The position numbers were made by a program, and so were the translations under genes. Below, piece by piece: positions 1-8,353 of a stretch of DNA of 64,000 nt. The stretch is from assembly GCA_020636405.1 (NCBI GenBank), contig JACJXW010000005.1, positions 682,001 through 746,000 on the forward strand. Reading direction: 5' to 3'. Within the stretch, counting starts at the first letter, position 1. Every line of letters starts with the position of its first letter. The stretch comes from Lewinellaceae bacterium. GTDB taxonomy: Bacteria > Bacteroidota > Bacteroidia > Chitinophagales > Saprospiraceae. The notes under the pieces are model-generated. The model was not told the origin of the DNA. It saw only the letters and a program-made list of their open reading frames with translations, and searched no databases.

Positions 1-1539
1 GCCGCCGGTTCCGGTAGCCGTCAGGGTGACGGTGGCGCCGATACCGTGGTTGCCCAGGTTAGCGATCACGTTGGTGCCTAAATTCTCCCATTCCGTGGCC
101 AGGGTGGGGAAGCCGCTGGCCGGGTTCGACGTTACTCCGCCGGTTACCGTGCTCTTCCGGCGCAGGGTCTGGTCCAGAGAGCTGTTCCCGCCGGCTGACC
201 ATTGTGTGCCTGGATCCTCACCGATCCTGCCGATCAGGTCGGCAGTGGCGCCTAAGCCGATGTTGTAGAGCTCGACGGCGTCATTGCCATTAAAGTTGAC
301 GGCGCCGGCTACGGTGGCGGCTCCAGGGTATATCGTAGCGCCGGTGTTCCTCAGTACGATCACCTCGCCGGGGTTTAAGATACCGCTCAAAGTATTGGTG
401 GTGGACGGCGTGGCCGATCCATTGCTATACGTTCTGACCTGGTAATTCGCCAGGTTTTGCGCAACGCCCGTGCCGTTATAGATCTCCAGGTACTTGTTAT
501 TTCCGGTCCCTTCCACGTATTCGGAGAAGAACAGGTCCGTCGGGGCGGTGGTGATCACGTCGCTGCAGGAGAGAGAAGCCGGTTCAACGCTCAGGGACGG
601 CAGGCCGCAGTTGTCGAAGCTGCCGCCGTCGATATGAGCCGGGGTGATGCTGGCGTTGCCCATTCCATTCAGTTGCACGGTGGTGTTCTGGCAGACGGAC
701 ACCGGGTTGGAAGTGGTGCAGGTGCTGTAGTTGTAGTTGTTGCCGCTGTTGTTGGCCAGTTCCAGGGTGAGCATATCGTGGGCCACTTCACCGTAGGTGT
801 TGACGGCATTGATGAGCTGGGTCAACGAATTGGAAGAAGTGTAGACGTAGTAAGCCACATTGGCGTTCGTTACGGGAATGGTAGCCGTGCCCGAAACACC
901 GCTGAAATTGACAATGATAAAACCGGAGGTGTTAAACCCATCGGTGCTGAAACGCACATAGACATATTCCCCGGCGGCAGGGGCGTTGCTCAGCGTCACC
1001 GTCACCTCATAGCCGCAGTCGGTGGCGCAGGGCGGGCCGGAGACGCTGGAAACGGTGGCGGGAGCGAAGCTGGTTTCCAGGATCGCCATGAAGTTGTCGC
1101 CGGTATTCTCCGTCACGTTGACGGTGTAGTAGTTGCCGGCCGTGATCAGGGGGAGAAAGCCGTCGCAGCCGCCAAAGTTGGAATTGAAGGTAGCGGAGGC
1201 GGTAGGCGCGGGGAACCCGGCGGCCGGAGCGATGACCTGGTTGAAACCGCTGAGTGCCACGGATGAGTTCCCATTGCAAAAACCATTATATGGGCGCCAA
1301 TTGTTGAAAAAATTCTGGTTGCCGGCCGTGCCTTCCGCGAAGTTCCATCGCCGGGTGAGAACAAAGAAGGACCTTTTGGCCGCCTGAAGCCGCACCTGCC
1401 GGAAGGCGCCCCGGTCCGTCAGGTTGTAGGAAACATAGTTTGTGCTGTCCACCATATCAGAACCAAAGGTAGTGGGCTGCGCCTGCAGGCCCAGGGCCAG
1501 CGAGAACAGGATGATCAGCGTAGAAATAATTTTCTGCAT
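1..1539 (-). CDS. Secreted lamin-tail-domain protein, 3' end outside window
   Basis: The frame is open from an ATG at 1539 to the left edge (513 codons, no stop), so the C-terminus is missing. Residues 1-20 form a signal peptide ending LGLQAQ. Residues about 125-250 look like beta-rich adhesive modules. At about 335-445 there is a lamin-tail (LTD) module, with FFSEYVEGTGNNKYLEIYNG followed by NPGEVIVLRN and FNGNDAVELY. LTD modules are common in large Bacteroidota surface proteins that end in a T9SS sorting domain; such a tail is inferred here and would lie outside the window. Function is unknown; an extracellular adhesive or matrix role is likely. A perfect 11-bp palindrome lies about 55-85 bases upstream of the start. 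Confidence 0.8.
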   Translation of the reverse strand, partial: MQKIISTLIILFSLALGLQAQPTTFGSDMVDSTNYVSYNLTDRGAFRQVRLQAAKRSFFVLTRRWNFAEGTAGNQNFFNNWRPYNGFCNGNSSVALSGFNQVIAPAAGFPAPTASATFNSNFGGCDGFLPLITAGNYYTVNVTENTGDNFMAILETSFAPATVSSVSGPPCATDCGYEVTVTLSNAPAAGEYVYVRFSTDGFNTSGFIIVNFSGVSGTATIPVTNANVAYYVYTSSNSLTQLINAVNTYGEVAHDMLTLELANNSGNNYNYSTCTTSNPVSVCQNTTVQLNGMGNASITPAHIDGGSFDNCGLPSLSVEPASLSCSDVITTAPTDLFFSEYVEGTGNNKYLEIYNGTGVAQNLANYQVRTYSNGSATPSTTNTLSGILNPGEVIVLRNTGATIYPGAATVAGAVNFNGNDAVELYNIGLGATADLIGRIGEDPGTQWSAGGNSSLDQTLRRKSTVTGGVTSNPASGFPTLATEWENLGTNVIANLGNHGIGATVTLTATGTGG

Positions 1540-1921
1540 AGAATTAAGTGATTTTATATTGGTCAATTTGTGTTGAGGGAAAATGCCTATACTATTGTTG
1601 CCTGCTCATTTGAGGCAACAATAATACATGGCCGCGGATAGCGGCAAAAGTGTGCTTTCAGGAATAGATAGCGTCTCTCAGCATTTAGCCTTCCGGGTAA
1701 TAGAGAAGAAACAGGGAGGGGTGAAAAATATCAGGTACAGTGTTTTTTGCTCTCGTAAAAGTAATGTTTTATTTATTTATTTTCCTGGTATCGGTGAGAA
1801 AAAGATCCGGCTCGCTGTTGACAAGTAGGAATTTGGCAGGATAGGTGTGTTGCTGGGGTTAGCGCCCCTATGCCTCAGGCGCTGAATTTATTCCTGGGCA
1901 CCCTCCCTGATCGTGGAGCCT
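1540..1921. other. Intergenic region between the LTD gene and the M1 peptidase gene
   Basis: 382 bases without a supported gene. It holds the palindrome at 1593-1623 and an imperfect hairpin at 1859-1885 (TTAGCGCC against GGCGCTGAA). The hairpin resembles the palindrome family seen near 6.5 and 9.9 kb and lies just past the 3' end of the M1 peptidase gene. A short open frame at 1628-1828 has no protein-like features. Confidence 0.5.
1593..1623. promoter_or_regulatory. Perfect 11-bp inverted repeat upstream of the LTD gene
   Basis: TATTGTTGCCT at 1593-1603 pairs with AGGCAACAATA at 1613-1623 around a 9-base loop. It sits 54-84 bases upstream of the ATG of the secreted LTD protein. No T-run follows on either side, so an operator or 5' leader hairpin is more likely than a terminator. 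The role is inference. Confidence 0.35.
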
Positions 1922-3823
1922 CTACTCCTTCTCCAGGCGGTCGTCACTGGAATCCACATCCCGGAAGTCTTCCCATTTCAGGTAGATGCCGCGTACCTTT
2001 CCTTCCACCGGCACCTCCAGCTCTATTTCATCGCCATCCTTCCAGAGGACGGGGTTGAACCTGAAATACCGGGAGCTTCCGTCCTCCAGTTCCACCTCCA
2101 ACGGGATGGGCAGGGGCAGCCCGCCCTCGTTGCGCACCGTTACGAAGAGCGCCTCTTCCGCCTGCCGGAAATCCACCAGCGCCAGGTCCATGGTATTGAA
2201 TTCCATGAACCAGCGTTGCCAGAACCAGTCGAGCTCCTCCCCGGAACATTCCGAAATGGTAAAGAAGAAATCGTAGGGCTGCGGATGTTTGCCGCGCCAG
2301 CGTTCGACATATTCCTGTACGCACTCCAGAAAATTGTACTCCAGCAGCAGGTTATACAGCGAGAGGTACGCCGCGGCCGGTTTGCCGTAAGAGTTGAGCT
2401 GGTAGGCGGGCGCCAGCAGTTGGTCTGTAGGAGTGAGTAGGGGCACGTCTACCTCGGCGCCTTTTACCCCCAGGTATCTGCGCAGGTAATAACCTGGGTA
2501 GATGGACTCTTCGGGGTTTTTCAGCGTGTACAGTTCGGTGCAGGCGAAGAACTCCAGCAGGGTGGCCCAGCCTTCGTCCATCCAGGCGTAGGCGCTTTCG
2601 TTGACGCCCGTCAGGAAGGGGAAGTAGGTGTGGGCGATCTCGTGAGCGGTGAGGGCTTTGGTGTCGTCCATGCTCTCCATATCGAGGTCGTTGACCATCA
2701 TCGGGTATTCCATCTGCCCGTAGCCGTTGAAGATGGTCATGGTGGGGTAGGGGTAAGGGATGCCGGGTTTTTGGGTGGAAAAATAGCCGATGCAGGCGCG
2801 GGCGATCTCCGCCACCTCGTAAAAATCGCTGCTTTCGGGCTGGTAGGCGGCCTGTACGCTGGCCCGCCGGCCGGTGGAGTCAACCGCAATGCTGGTGGCG
2901 TCCCACAGGAAATGATCGCTGGCGCCAAAGGCGAAGTCCGTAACGTTCTGGGCGGTGAAGCGCCAGGCCAGTTCTTCGGCCGGCTTTACGCCCTGCCCGG
3001 CCGCCAGCATTTCCTGGGTAATGATGTGCACCACCGTATCCACCGTCTGGGACTGCCGGAAACGCTCCAGCGCCAGTGGGCTCAGCACTTCTTTCCCATT
3101 GGTGAGTTCACCTGTGGCCCATACGACAAACCCTTTCGGGGTGCGGATGGTGACGTCATAATCGTTGAAGTCGCCGTAGAATTCGGTTTGAACGTTGTGG
3201 ATTATCCGGTCCCAGCCACTGATGTCATCATAAACGCCGATGCGCGGATACCAGTAGGCGGCAAAGAGGGCGGACTCATCGACCATGCCCTCCCGGTGTT
3301 CGAGTTTGGAGGTTTGAAGCTCAAAGTTCCATTCCAGCGTCAGTTCCAGGCTGGCGCCGGGCAGCAGGGGTTCGGGCAGCAGCAGCCAGGCATTGGTAGG
3401 GTCTTCGGATTGATGGACAGCGCCATTGTCCCAGTCTACTATCCTGCCGTTCACCTGGACGTTTGAGAGGCTGATGCCTTTGGTATAAAATGCCGGATCT
3501 ACGTAGGAAGCCCGGCGGGCCTGCAGGAGGTGTACGTTCTGGATGAGCTTCAGGTTGAGCTGCAGGAGGGTGTCCGGGCTATTGTTGGTATAGGTGATGG
3601 CGGCCCGGCCGTCGATGCGGCGCTCAGTGGGAGTTACCATGGCGTCGATCCGGTAGTCGGCGCGGTTCTGCCAGTAGTTGGGGCCGGGCTGGCCGGTGAA
3701 GGTGCGGGTGCCGTTCTCCACTGCCTGGCGGAAATCGCGGGGCGTGTAGAGGGAGGGCTGGGCCGAAAGGAATGGCGCCAGGAAGAGTAAGAAGGTCATC
3801 AGATTGAAGAAAGCCTTGGTCAT
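1922..3823 (-). CDS. M1 family metallopeptidase (aminopeptidase-like)
   Basis: A 633-residue exported zinc peptidase. Residues 1-21 are a signal peptide (MTKAFFNLMTFLLFLAPFLS). The M1 hallmarks are present: the exopeptidase-type motif GQMEYP at 369-374, the zinc motif HEIAH at 394-398 and the third zinc ligand in MDEGWA (Glu417). The N-terminal 160 residues fit the saddle-like beta domain of the family. M1 enzymes release N-terminal residues from peptides; the signal peptide puts this one in the periplasm or outside. It is transcribed alone, divergently from the copper ATPase gene, with 180 bases between the two starts. Confidence 0.92.
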   Translation of the reverse strand: MTKAFFNLMTFLLFLAPFLSAQPSLYTPRDFRQAVENGTRTFTGQPGPNYWQNRADYRIDAMVTPTERRIDGRAAITYTNNSPDTLLQLNLKLIQNVHLLQARRASYVDPAFYTKGISLSNVQVNGRIVDWDNGAVHQSEDPTNAWLLLPEPLLPGASLELTLEWNFELQTSKLEHREGMVDESALFAAYWYPRIGVYDDISGWDRIIHNVQTEFYGDFNDYDVTIRTPKGFVVWATGELTNGKEVLSPLALERFRQSQTVDTVVHIITQEMLAAGQGVKPAEELAWRFTAQNVTDFAFGASDHFLWDATSIAVDSTGRRASVQAAYQPESSDFYEVAEIARACIGYFSTQKPGIPYPYPTMTIFNGYGQMEYPMMVNDLDMESMDDTKALTAHEIAHTYFPFLTGVNESAYAWMDEGWATLLEFFACTELYTLKNPEESIYPGYYLRRYLGVKGAEVDVPLLTPTDQLLAPAYQLNSYGKPAAAYLSLYNLLLEYNFLECVQEYVERWRGKHPQPYDFFFTISECSGEELDWFWQRWFMEFNTMDLALVDFRQAEEALFVTVRNEGGLPLPIPLEVELEDGSSRYFRFNPVLWKDGDEIELEVPVEGKVRGIYLKWEDFRDVDSSDDRLEKE

Positions 3824-3868
3824 ATCTTTGGATTGGAATTGAAGATGGGCGAAAATAGGGAAAAATGA

Positions 3869-3897
3869 TGTGTATTCGTGTATTCGTCATTATTCGG
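3869..3897. repeat. Short TATTCGT direct repeats
   Basis: Two adjacent GTATTCGT units and a degenerate third (ATTATTCG) lie in the spacer between the divergent M1 peptidase and copper ATPase genes. They resemble the GATTCGT arrays at 16484-16587 and 25277-25323. Confidence 0.4.
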
Positions 3898-3945
3898 TGG
3901 ATCGCACAAAGATTATGTAAAACTGTTTCAAAATAATGTAAGGCA

Positions 3946-3971
3946 TTGTTTTTCATTGATTTGCATCTTTG
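3946..3971 (+). promoter_or_regulatory. Putative promoter of the copper ATPase gene
   Basis: TTG at 3946-3948 and CATCTTTG at 3964-3971 resemble the Bacteroidota -33 TTTG and -7 TAnnTTTG elements, with one mismatch in the -7 box and slightly short spacing. A transcript would begin about 25-30 bases before the ATG at 4004. Confidence 0.3.
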
Positions 3972-4003
3972 TCTTGACATTTTCTGGTTAAAAACCGATA
4001 ACA

Positions 4004-6031
4004 ATGCAGAGCCACCACCATTCCGAAACCGAATCCACGCAAAAGCATAGCCATCAACAGCATGGCAACGGCCACCACCACCACCACGATCACCACGCCG
4101 GGATGATCGAAGATTTCAAAAAGCGGTTTTGGGTATCTTTGGCCCTTACCGTACCCATACTGCTCCTTTCTCCCATGATCCAGCACTGGCTGGGGGTGGA
4201 CTGGCCGTTCGCCGGCGATAAATACCTGTTGTTCGGCCTGTCCAGCATCCTCTTTTTCTACGGTGGCTGGCCGTTCCTCCAGGGCTTGGCAGAGGAGCTT
4301 AAAGAACGGTCACCCGGCATGATGACGCTGATCGCCGTGGCCATCGTGGTGGCCTACGCTTACAGCAGCGCCGTAGTGTTCGGACTGGAAGGCAAGACCT
4401 TCTTCTGGGAACTGGCCACCCTTATCGTTGTGATGCTGCTGGGGCACTGGATAGAAATGAGGTCAGTCCTGGGCGCTTCCCGGGCGTTGGAAAAGCTGAT
4501 CGCTCTGCTGCCGGATGAGGCCCACCTGGTGCATGGTGATCATGTGATGGAGGTAAAGGTGAGCAAGCTGAATAAAGGAGATGTCATTCTCATCAAACCC
4601 GGCGAAAAGATCCCGGCCGACGGGGAGATCACCGACGGGGAAAGCAACCTCAATGAAAGTATGCTAACCGGGGAAAGTACGCCGGTGGCCAAGGGGAAAG
4701 GTGATAAAGTCATCGGCGGCGCCATCAACGGCAACGGCTCCCTCAAAGTAAAAGTGGAGGGCACCGGGGAAGACAGCTATCTCTCCCAAGTGATCAATAT
4801 GGTGAGCGAGGCGCAGAGCCGCAAGTCTAAAACCCAGAAGCTGGCGGATCGGGCGGCCTTCTGGCTCACCATCGTTGCGCTGACGGTAGGCTTCGGCACC
4901 CTGGCCATCTGGCTCCTTTTAGGCAAAGACTTCGCCTTCGCCCTGGAGCGCATGGTTACGGTGATGGTCATTTCCTGCCCCCACGCCCTGGGGCTGGCTA
5001 TTCCGCTGGTAAGCGCCATATCCACTGCACTGTCGGCTCAGAACGGCCTGTTGATCCGCAACCGCACCGCTTTCGAGAACGCCCGCAAGATCACCACCCT
5101 GGTGTTCGACAAAACCGGGACGCTGACCACCGGGGAGTTTGGCGTCAGCCGCTTCACAAGTGTCCGGGAAGGGATGGAAGACAAAGAACTGCTCCGCCTG
5201 GCCGCCGCCCTGGAAGCCAATTCTGAGCACCCCATTGCCGAGGGCATTATGGGCAAAGTGAAAGAGCTGGGCCTGCAAACGCCGCCGGCAGATCATTTCA
5301 ATGCGATCACCGGCAAGGGCGTAGAGGCAACGGTGGAAGGAAAACAGGTAAAAGTAGTGAGTCCGCGGTATCTGAACGACAAGGGGATCAACATCCCGGA
5401 CGCAGCAGAAAATGATGGCGGTGAGACCATCGTCTTCGTCCTCCTGGACGACAAGCTGGCCGGCTTCATTGCTCTGGCCGACCAGATCCGCCCGGAGAGC
5501 GCAGAGTCCATTCAAACCCTGCAGGAGAACGGGATCAAGACCATGATGCTGACCGGCGACAACCAGGCGGTGGCCGCCAAGGTGAGCCGCCAACTCGGCC
5601 TGGACGACTTCTTCGCGGAAGTCCTGCCGGATCAGAAACTGGAAAAGATCAAAGCCCTTCAGGAGAGCGGCGAATTCGTGGCCATGACCGGCGACGGGGT
5701 GAACGACGCCCCCGCCCTGGCCCAGGCCAACGTAGGCATCGCCGTCGGCAGCGGCACCGACGTAGCCGCAGAGACCGCCGACATCATCCTGGTGAACAGC
5801 AACCCCAAGGATATCAGCAAGCTGATCCTTTTCGGCAAGGCCACCTACCGGAAAATGGTTCAGAACCTGATCTGGGCCACCGCCTACAACGTGATCGCCA
5901 TCCCGCTGGCCGCCGGGCTGCTCTACAACTGGGCCATCATGATCTCTCCGGCTGTAGGCGCCGCCCTGATGAGCCTCAGCACGGTGATCGTGGCGGTGAA
6001 TGCGCAGTTGTTGAAGAAGGCCCTGGTTTAA
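4004..6031 (+). CDS. copB: CopB-type heavy-metal P1B ATPase (copper export)
   Basis: A 675-residue membrane pump. The N-terminus (about residues 4-32) is extremely His-rich, with a run of five His and several HxH pairs, in place of a CxxC HMA domain. Key motifs are TGES in the actuator domain, the membrane motif CPH at 325-327 (P1B-3/CopB class, not CPC), the phosphorylation site DKTGT from residue 369, SEHP of the nucleotide-binding domain, and TGDGVNDAPAL in the hinge. The family exports Cu(I)/Cu(II) or Ag(I) to the periplasm; the exact metal is inferred. No CopZ, CueR or CsoR neighbour is present. The small membrane gene follows 61 bases later. Confidence 0.93.
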   Translation: MQSHHHSETESTQKHSHQQHGNGHHHHHDHHAGMIEDFKKRFWVSLALTVPILLLSPMIQHWLGVDWPFAGDKYLLFGLSSILFFYGGWPFLQGLAEELKERSPGMMTLIAVAIVVAYAYSSAVVFGLEGKTFFWELATLIVVMLLGHWIEMRSVLGASRALEKLIALLPDEAHLVHGDHVMEVKVSKLNKGDVILIKPGEKIPADGEITDGESNLNESMLTGESTPVAKGKGDKVIGGAINGNGSLKVKVEGTGEDSYLSQVINMVSEAQSRKSKTQKLADRAAFWLTIVALTVGFGTLAIWLLLGKDFAFALERMVTVMVISCPHALGLAIPLVSAISTALSAQNGLLIRNRTAFENARKITTLVFDKTGTLTTGEFGVSRFTSVREGMEDKELLRLAAALEANSEHPIAEGIMGKVKELGLQTPPADHFNAITGKGVEATVEGKQVKVVSPRYLNDKGINIPDAAENDGGETIVFVLLDDKLAGFIALADQIRPESAESIQTLQENGIKTMMLTGDNQAVAAKVSRQLGLDDFFAEVLPDQKLEKIKALQESGEFVAMTGDGVNDAPALAQANVGIAVGSGTDVAAETADIILVNSNPKDISKLILFGKATYRKMVQNLIWATAYNVIAIPLAAGLLYNWAIMISPAVGAALMSLSTVIVAVNAQLLKKALV

Positions 6032-6092
6032 GGGAAAGTCCAAATACTATCCAATTCCTCCTTTTTTTCCTCTAATTTTCGGAAAAAAACCT

Positions 6093-6377
6093 ATGGCCTT
6101 CTTCTGGATACTTTGGGGCTTCGACGCTTGTATCGCCCTGGTGGCGCTCTACTTTTTCTTCATCGGGCTGGGTGATGGCTCGGTGTCTTCTTTCAACATG
6201 GGTATATGGTTGATGCTCCTGGGCGGGCTGGCCGTCATCCTGCTGGGCAGCCTGTGGCTGAAGGGGCTGGAGAAACTGTTGCTCGCGAAAGGACTGCTGG
6301 CTGTACTGGCCGTACCGGGGTTGTTGTATGGGCTGTTTATATTGCTGGTTGTCCTTTCGGGGGCGAAGTGGAATTGA
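6093..6377 (+). CDS. Small integral membrane protein, three predicted helices
   Basis: A 94-residue protein made almost entirely of hydrophobic segments: about 3-27, 36-55 and 65-90. Its start is 61 bases after the stop of the copper ATPase on the same strand, so the two may be cotranscribed. I recognise no motif that gives a function. Small membrane proteins of this size with a short polar loop are common in Bacteroidota genomes. A structural or accessory role near the metal pump is only a guess from position. Confidence 0.65.
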   Translation: MAFFWILWGFDACIALVALYFFFIGLGDGSVSSFNMGIWLMLLGGLAVILLGSLWLKGLEKLLLAKGLLAVLAVPGLLYGLFILLVVLSGAKWN

Positions 6378-6423
6378 GGAGAGCTATGGGAGAAATGGAT
6401 CAATAATAAGATTTTGATGAAAT

Positions 6424-6458
6424 AAAGAAGGCCGGAACATTCCATCCCAGCCTTCTTT
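6424..6458. terminator. Hairpin between convergent genes, likely bidirectional terminator
   Basis: AAAGAAGGC at 6424-6432 pairs perfectly with GCCTTCTTT at 6450-6458. It lies between the convergent small membrane gene (stop 6377) and the thrombospondin-repeat gene (stop 6520). The A-rich and T-rich ends of the stem suit termination in both directions. Confidence 0.5.
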
Positions 6459-6481
6459 ACTCCTCCCGGTTATTCCTGGAA

Positions 6482-6512
6482 ATTAAGCGCCAATGGTAAA
6501 TTGGCGCTTAAT
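6482..6512. repeat. Perfect 13-bp palindrome, family copy A
   Basis: ATTAAGCGCCAAT at 6482-6494, a 5-base loop GGTAA, then ATTGGCGCTTAAT at 6500-6512. It sits 7 bases past the stop of the thrombospondin-repeat gene. A near-identical palindrome at 9881-9911 differs by one base in each arm, and the two differences compensate each other. This suggests a dispersed REP-like element under selection for base pairing. Confidence 0.75.
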
Positions 6513-6519
6513 GTGGGGC

Positions 6520-8154
6520 TCACCGCGCCAGCACAAACTGCTTCACCTGCCGTTCTCCATCCGTAATTACCGAAAGGAAATAGACGCCATTGGGCAGGGC
6601 CTGCTCGGCCAGGTTGAGGGAGATGGAAGGCGCGTTCAAAGTGTCTTCCATCTGGGTGTACACCCGCCGGCCGAGGGCATCGTGGATGGTGAGGGCTACC
6701 TGCTGCTCCACATAGCCAGGCAGGTGGAGGGTGAGGGCGCCGGTGGTGGGGTTGGGGTACAGTTTGAATCCTGTGCTTTCCATGGCTGTTGCCTGGGCGT
6801 AGACACCGGATGGAGGTGTAATTGCATCGGGCGAGCTGCAATCCACCGTACCGGCCTCAATGGCGCCGATCAGCGCCTGGATCTGGGCGATGATGTACGC
6901 GGCGTCTGCCTCGGGGATCTGGTTGCCGCTCTGATACTGTACATAGTTGATGAGGTTGTTCAACTGGGCGATCACCGTATTGGGGTTATGGCCGTTGCAG
7001 AATTTGGTGGCCGCCAGGTTGAGCCTGGTGGTGAGCGCCCGCTCGATGCCAGGTTTGAGCCCAATGCCTGTAATATAGTTGTTCAGGTTATCGACAACGG
7101 TATTGATGGAGGTGCTGGGGTCGCAGGCATCGCCCAGGCCGTCGAGGTCGAGGTCGGATTGGGTGGGGTTGGGGGTGGCGGGGCAGTTGTCGGTATCTCC
7201 GCAGATCCCGTCATTGTCGGCATCGTCATACGGGTCGTTCGGGCAGGCGTCGCATATATCGCCCTGGCCGTCATTATCTGTGTCGGTTTGATCGGTATTG
7301 GGGGTGTTGGGGCAGTTGTCGGTGGCGTTGCAGATGTCGTCATCATCGATGTCTAGGCTTGGGGCAAATGCCAATTGGACAATTGAACCGCCTCCAAATT
7401 CATCTGCGGCATGCGTTTGGCCAATAAGTGTTGCTGTTCCATTGGTTGTTGAAATAATAAATAATTGATTAGGAGAAGCAGAAAATAGTTCTCCAGTTAC
7501 AGGATGCAATGTTAACATTGAACCTCCAGCTGAAGGGCCAATTAATGTGGAATTTCCAGTTGCTAAGTCAATCGCATAAAGATTAACCGGGTTTGGGGGA
7601 CAACCATCAAAGGAATATTGAGCGCCAGAAGTGAAGGCGAGGGCATCCGCCTCATTGTGGCAAGTACCCGAAATGCTTGCCACAACCGTAGCATTCCCAG
7701 TTAAAGGATCAATGGTCATAAGCCTTCGGCTATAGTAGTTTGCCGGGGGGGCTGTCTCATACCCAGAGGCATAGAGCAGCCCATCATCAGGATTGTATTC
7801 CATAGATTCAATCAGTTTGAAGTCTATGAGCGGAAACTGCTGGTCAATGAAACCTATGGCGGTAATTTCTCCGGTACACCTGTCTATACTGACTAGTCTT
7901 GGCTCTGTCATTCTGTCGGCAACTGCTAATAGTTTATCGAGATTGGGCTCGTAGGTCAACCCCGAGAAGGTTGAAATCCCCGGCGTTAACGGCGCAACCT
8001 CAGTGGCCGCACCTGTTGCGGGGTCAATTTCCGCCAGGTAGTCGCCGATGATTCCATACAATATATAGTCTTGGGTGGAGGCGCTGAAGGAGGAAAATAG
8101 CAGCAAGAAAAGCATTCCCCATACTTTTGACTGCTTGTAAAATGACGTTTTCAT
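6520..8154 (-). CDS. T9SS-exported protein: DUF4394-like propeller, TSP type 3 repeats, sorting domain
   Basis: The start at 8154 (MKTSFYKQSK) is preferred over an in-frame ATG at 8214 because it puts the signal peptide, ending FSASTQ, at the N-terminus; the product is 544 residues. Residues about 30-265 form a repeating propeller-like region (LYGIIGDYLAEIDPATGAAT). Calcium-binding thrombospondin type 3 repeats follow at about 275-345 (DIDDDDICNATDNCPNTPNT, then CPNDPYDDADNDGICGDTD). The last 75 residues are a T9SS type A sorting domain (KLYPNPTTGALTLHL to QVKQFVLAR). It is probably exported and surface-attached. Base composition changes within the gene: the propeller half is more AT-rich than the 3' half. 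Confidence 0.85.
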   Translation of the reverse strand: MKTSFYKQSKVWGMLFLLLFSSFSASTQDYILYGIIGDYLAEIDPATGAATEVAPLTPGISTFSGLTYEPNLDKLLAVADRMTEPRLVSIDRCTGEITAIGFIDQQFPLIDFKLIESMEYNPDDGLLYASGYETAPPANYYSRRLMTIDPLTGNATVVASISGTCHNEADALAFTSGAQYSFDGCPPNPVNLYAIDLATGNSTLIGPSAGGSMLTLHPVTGELFSASPNQLFIISTTNGTATLIGQTHAADEFGGGSIVQLAFAPSLDIDDDDICNATDNCPNTPNTDQTDTDNDGQGDICDACPNDPYDDADNDGICGDTDNCPATPNPTQSDLDLDGLGDACDPSTSINTVVDNLNNYITGIGLKPGIERALTTRLNLAATKFCNGHNPNTVIAQLNNLINYVQYQSGNQIPEADAAYIIAQIQALIGAIEAGTVDCSSPDAITPPSGVYAQATAMESTGFKLYPNPTTGALTLHLPGYVEQQVALTIHDALGRRVYTQMEDTLNAPSISLNLAEQALPNGVYFLSVITDGERQVKQFVLAR

Positions 8155-8353
8155 GATCATTGAATTTGTGGTGAAAAAGGTTTCAAAATGTTGAAAAACT
8201 GCGGGGGGAGGCATTGAGTACTTGAGGGGGCGAAAGGATTGGAATGGAATGTTGAGCCTAAGTTATTAAGATTCCAGCTCCTGTGCAGCCTCAATGTAAA
8301 TCCGGGCGGGCTGAGTAAAAATTCAGGCGGTTTGGATGGAAATTCGGAAAGGG

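Noticed and set aside
1628..1828. A 66-codon frame on the plus strand
   Set aside because: No signal, domain or ribosome-binding context, and it overlaps the likely 5' region of the LTD gene.
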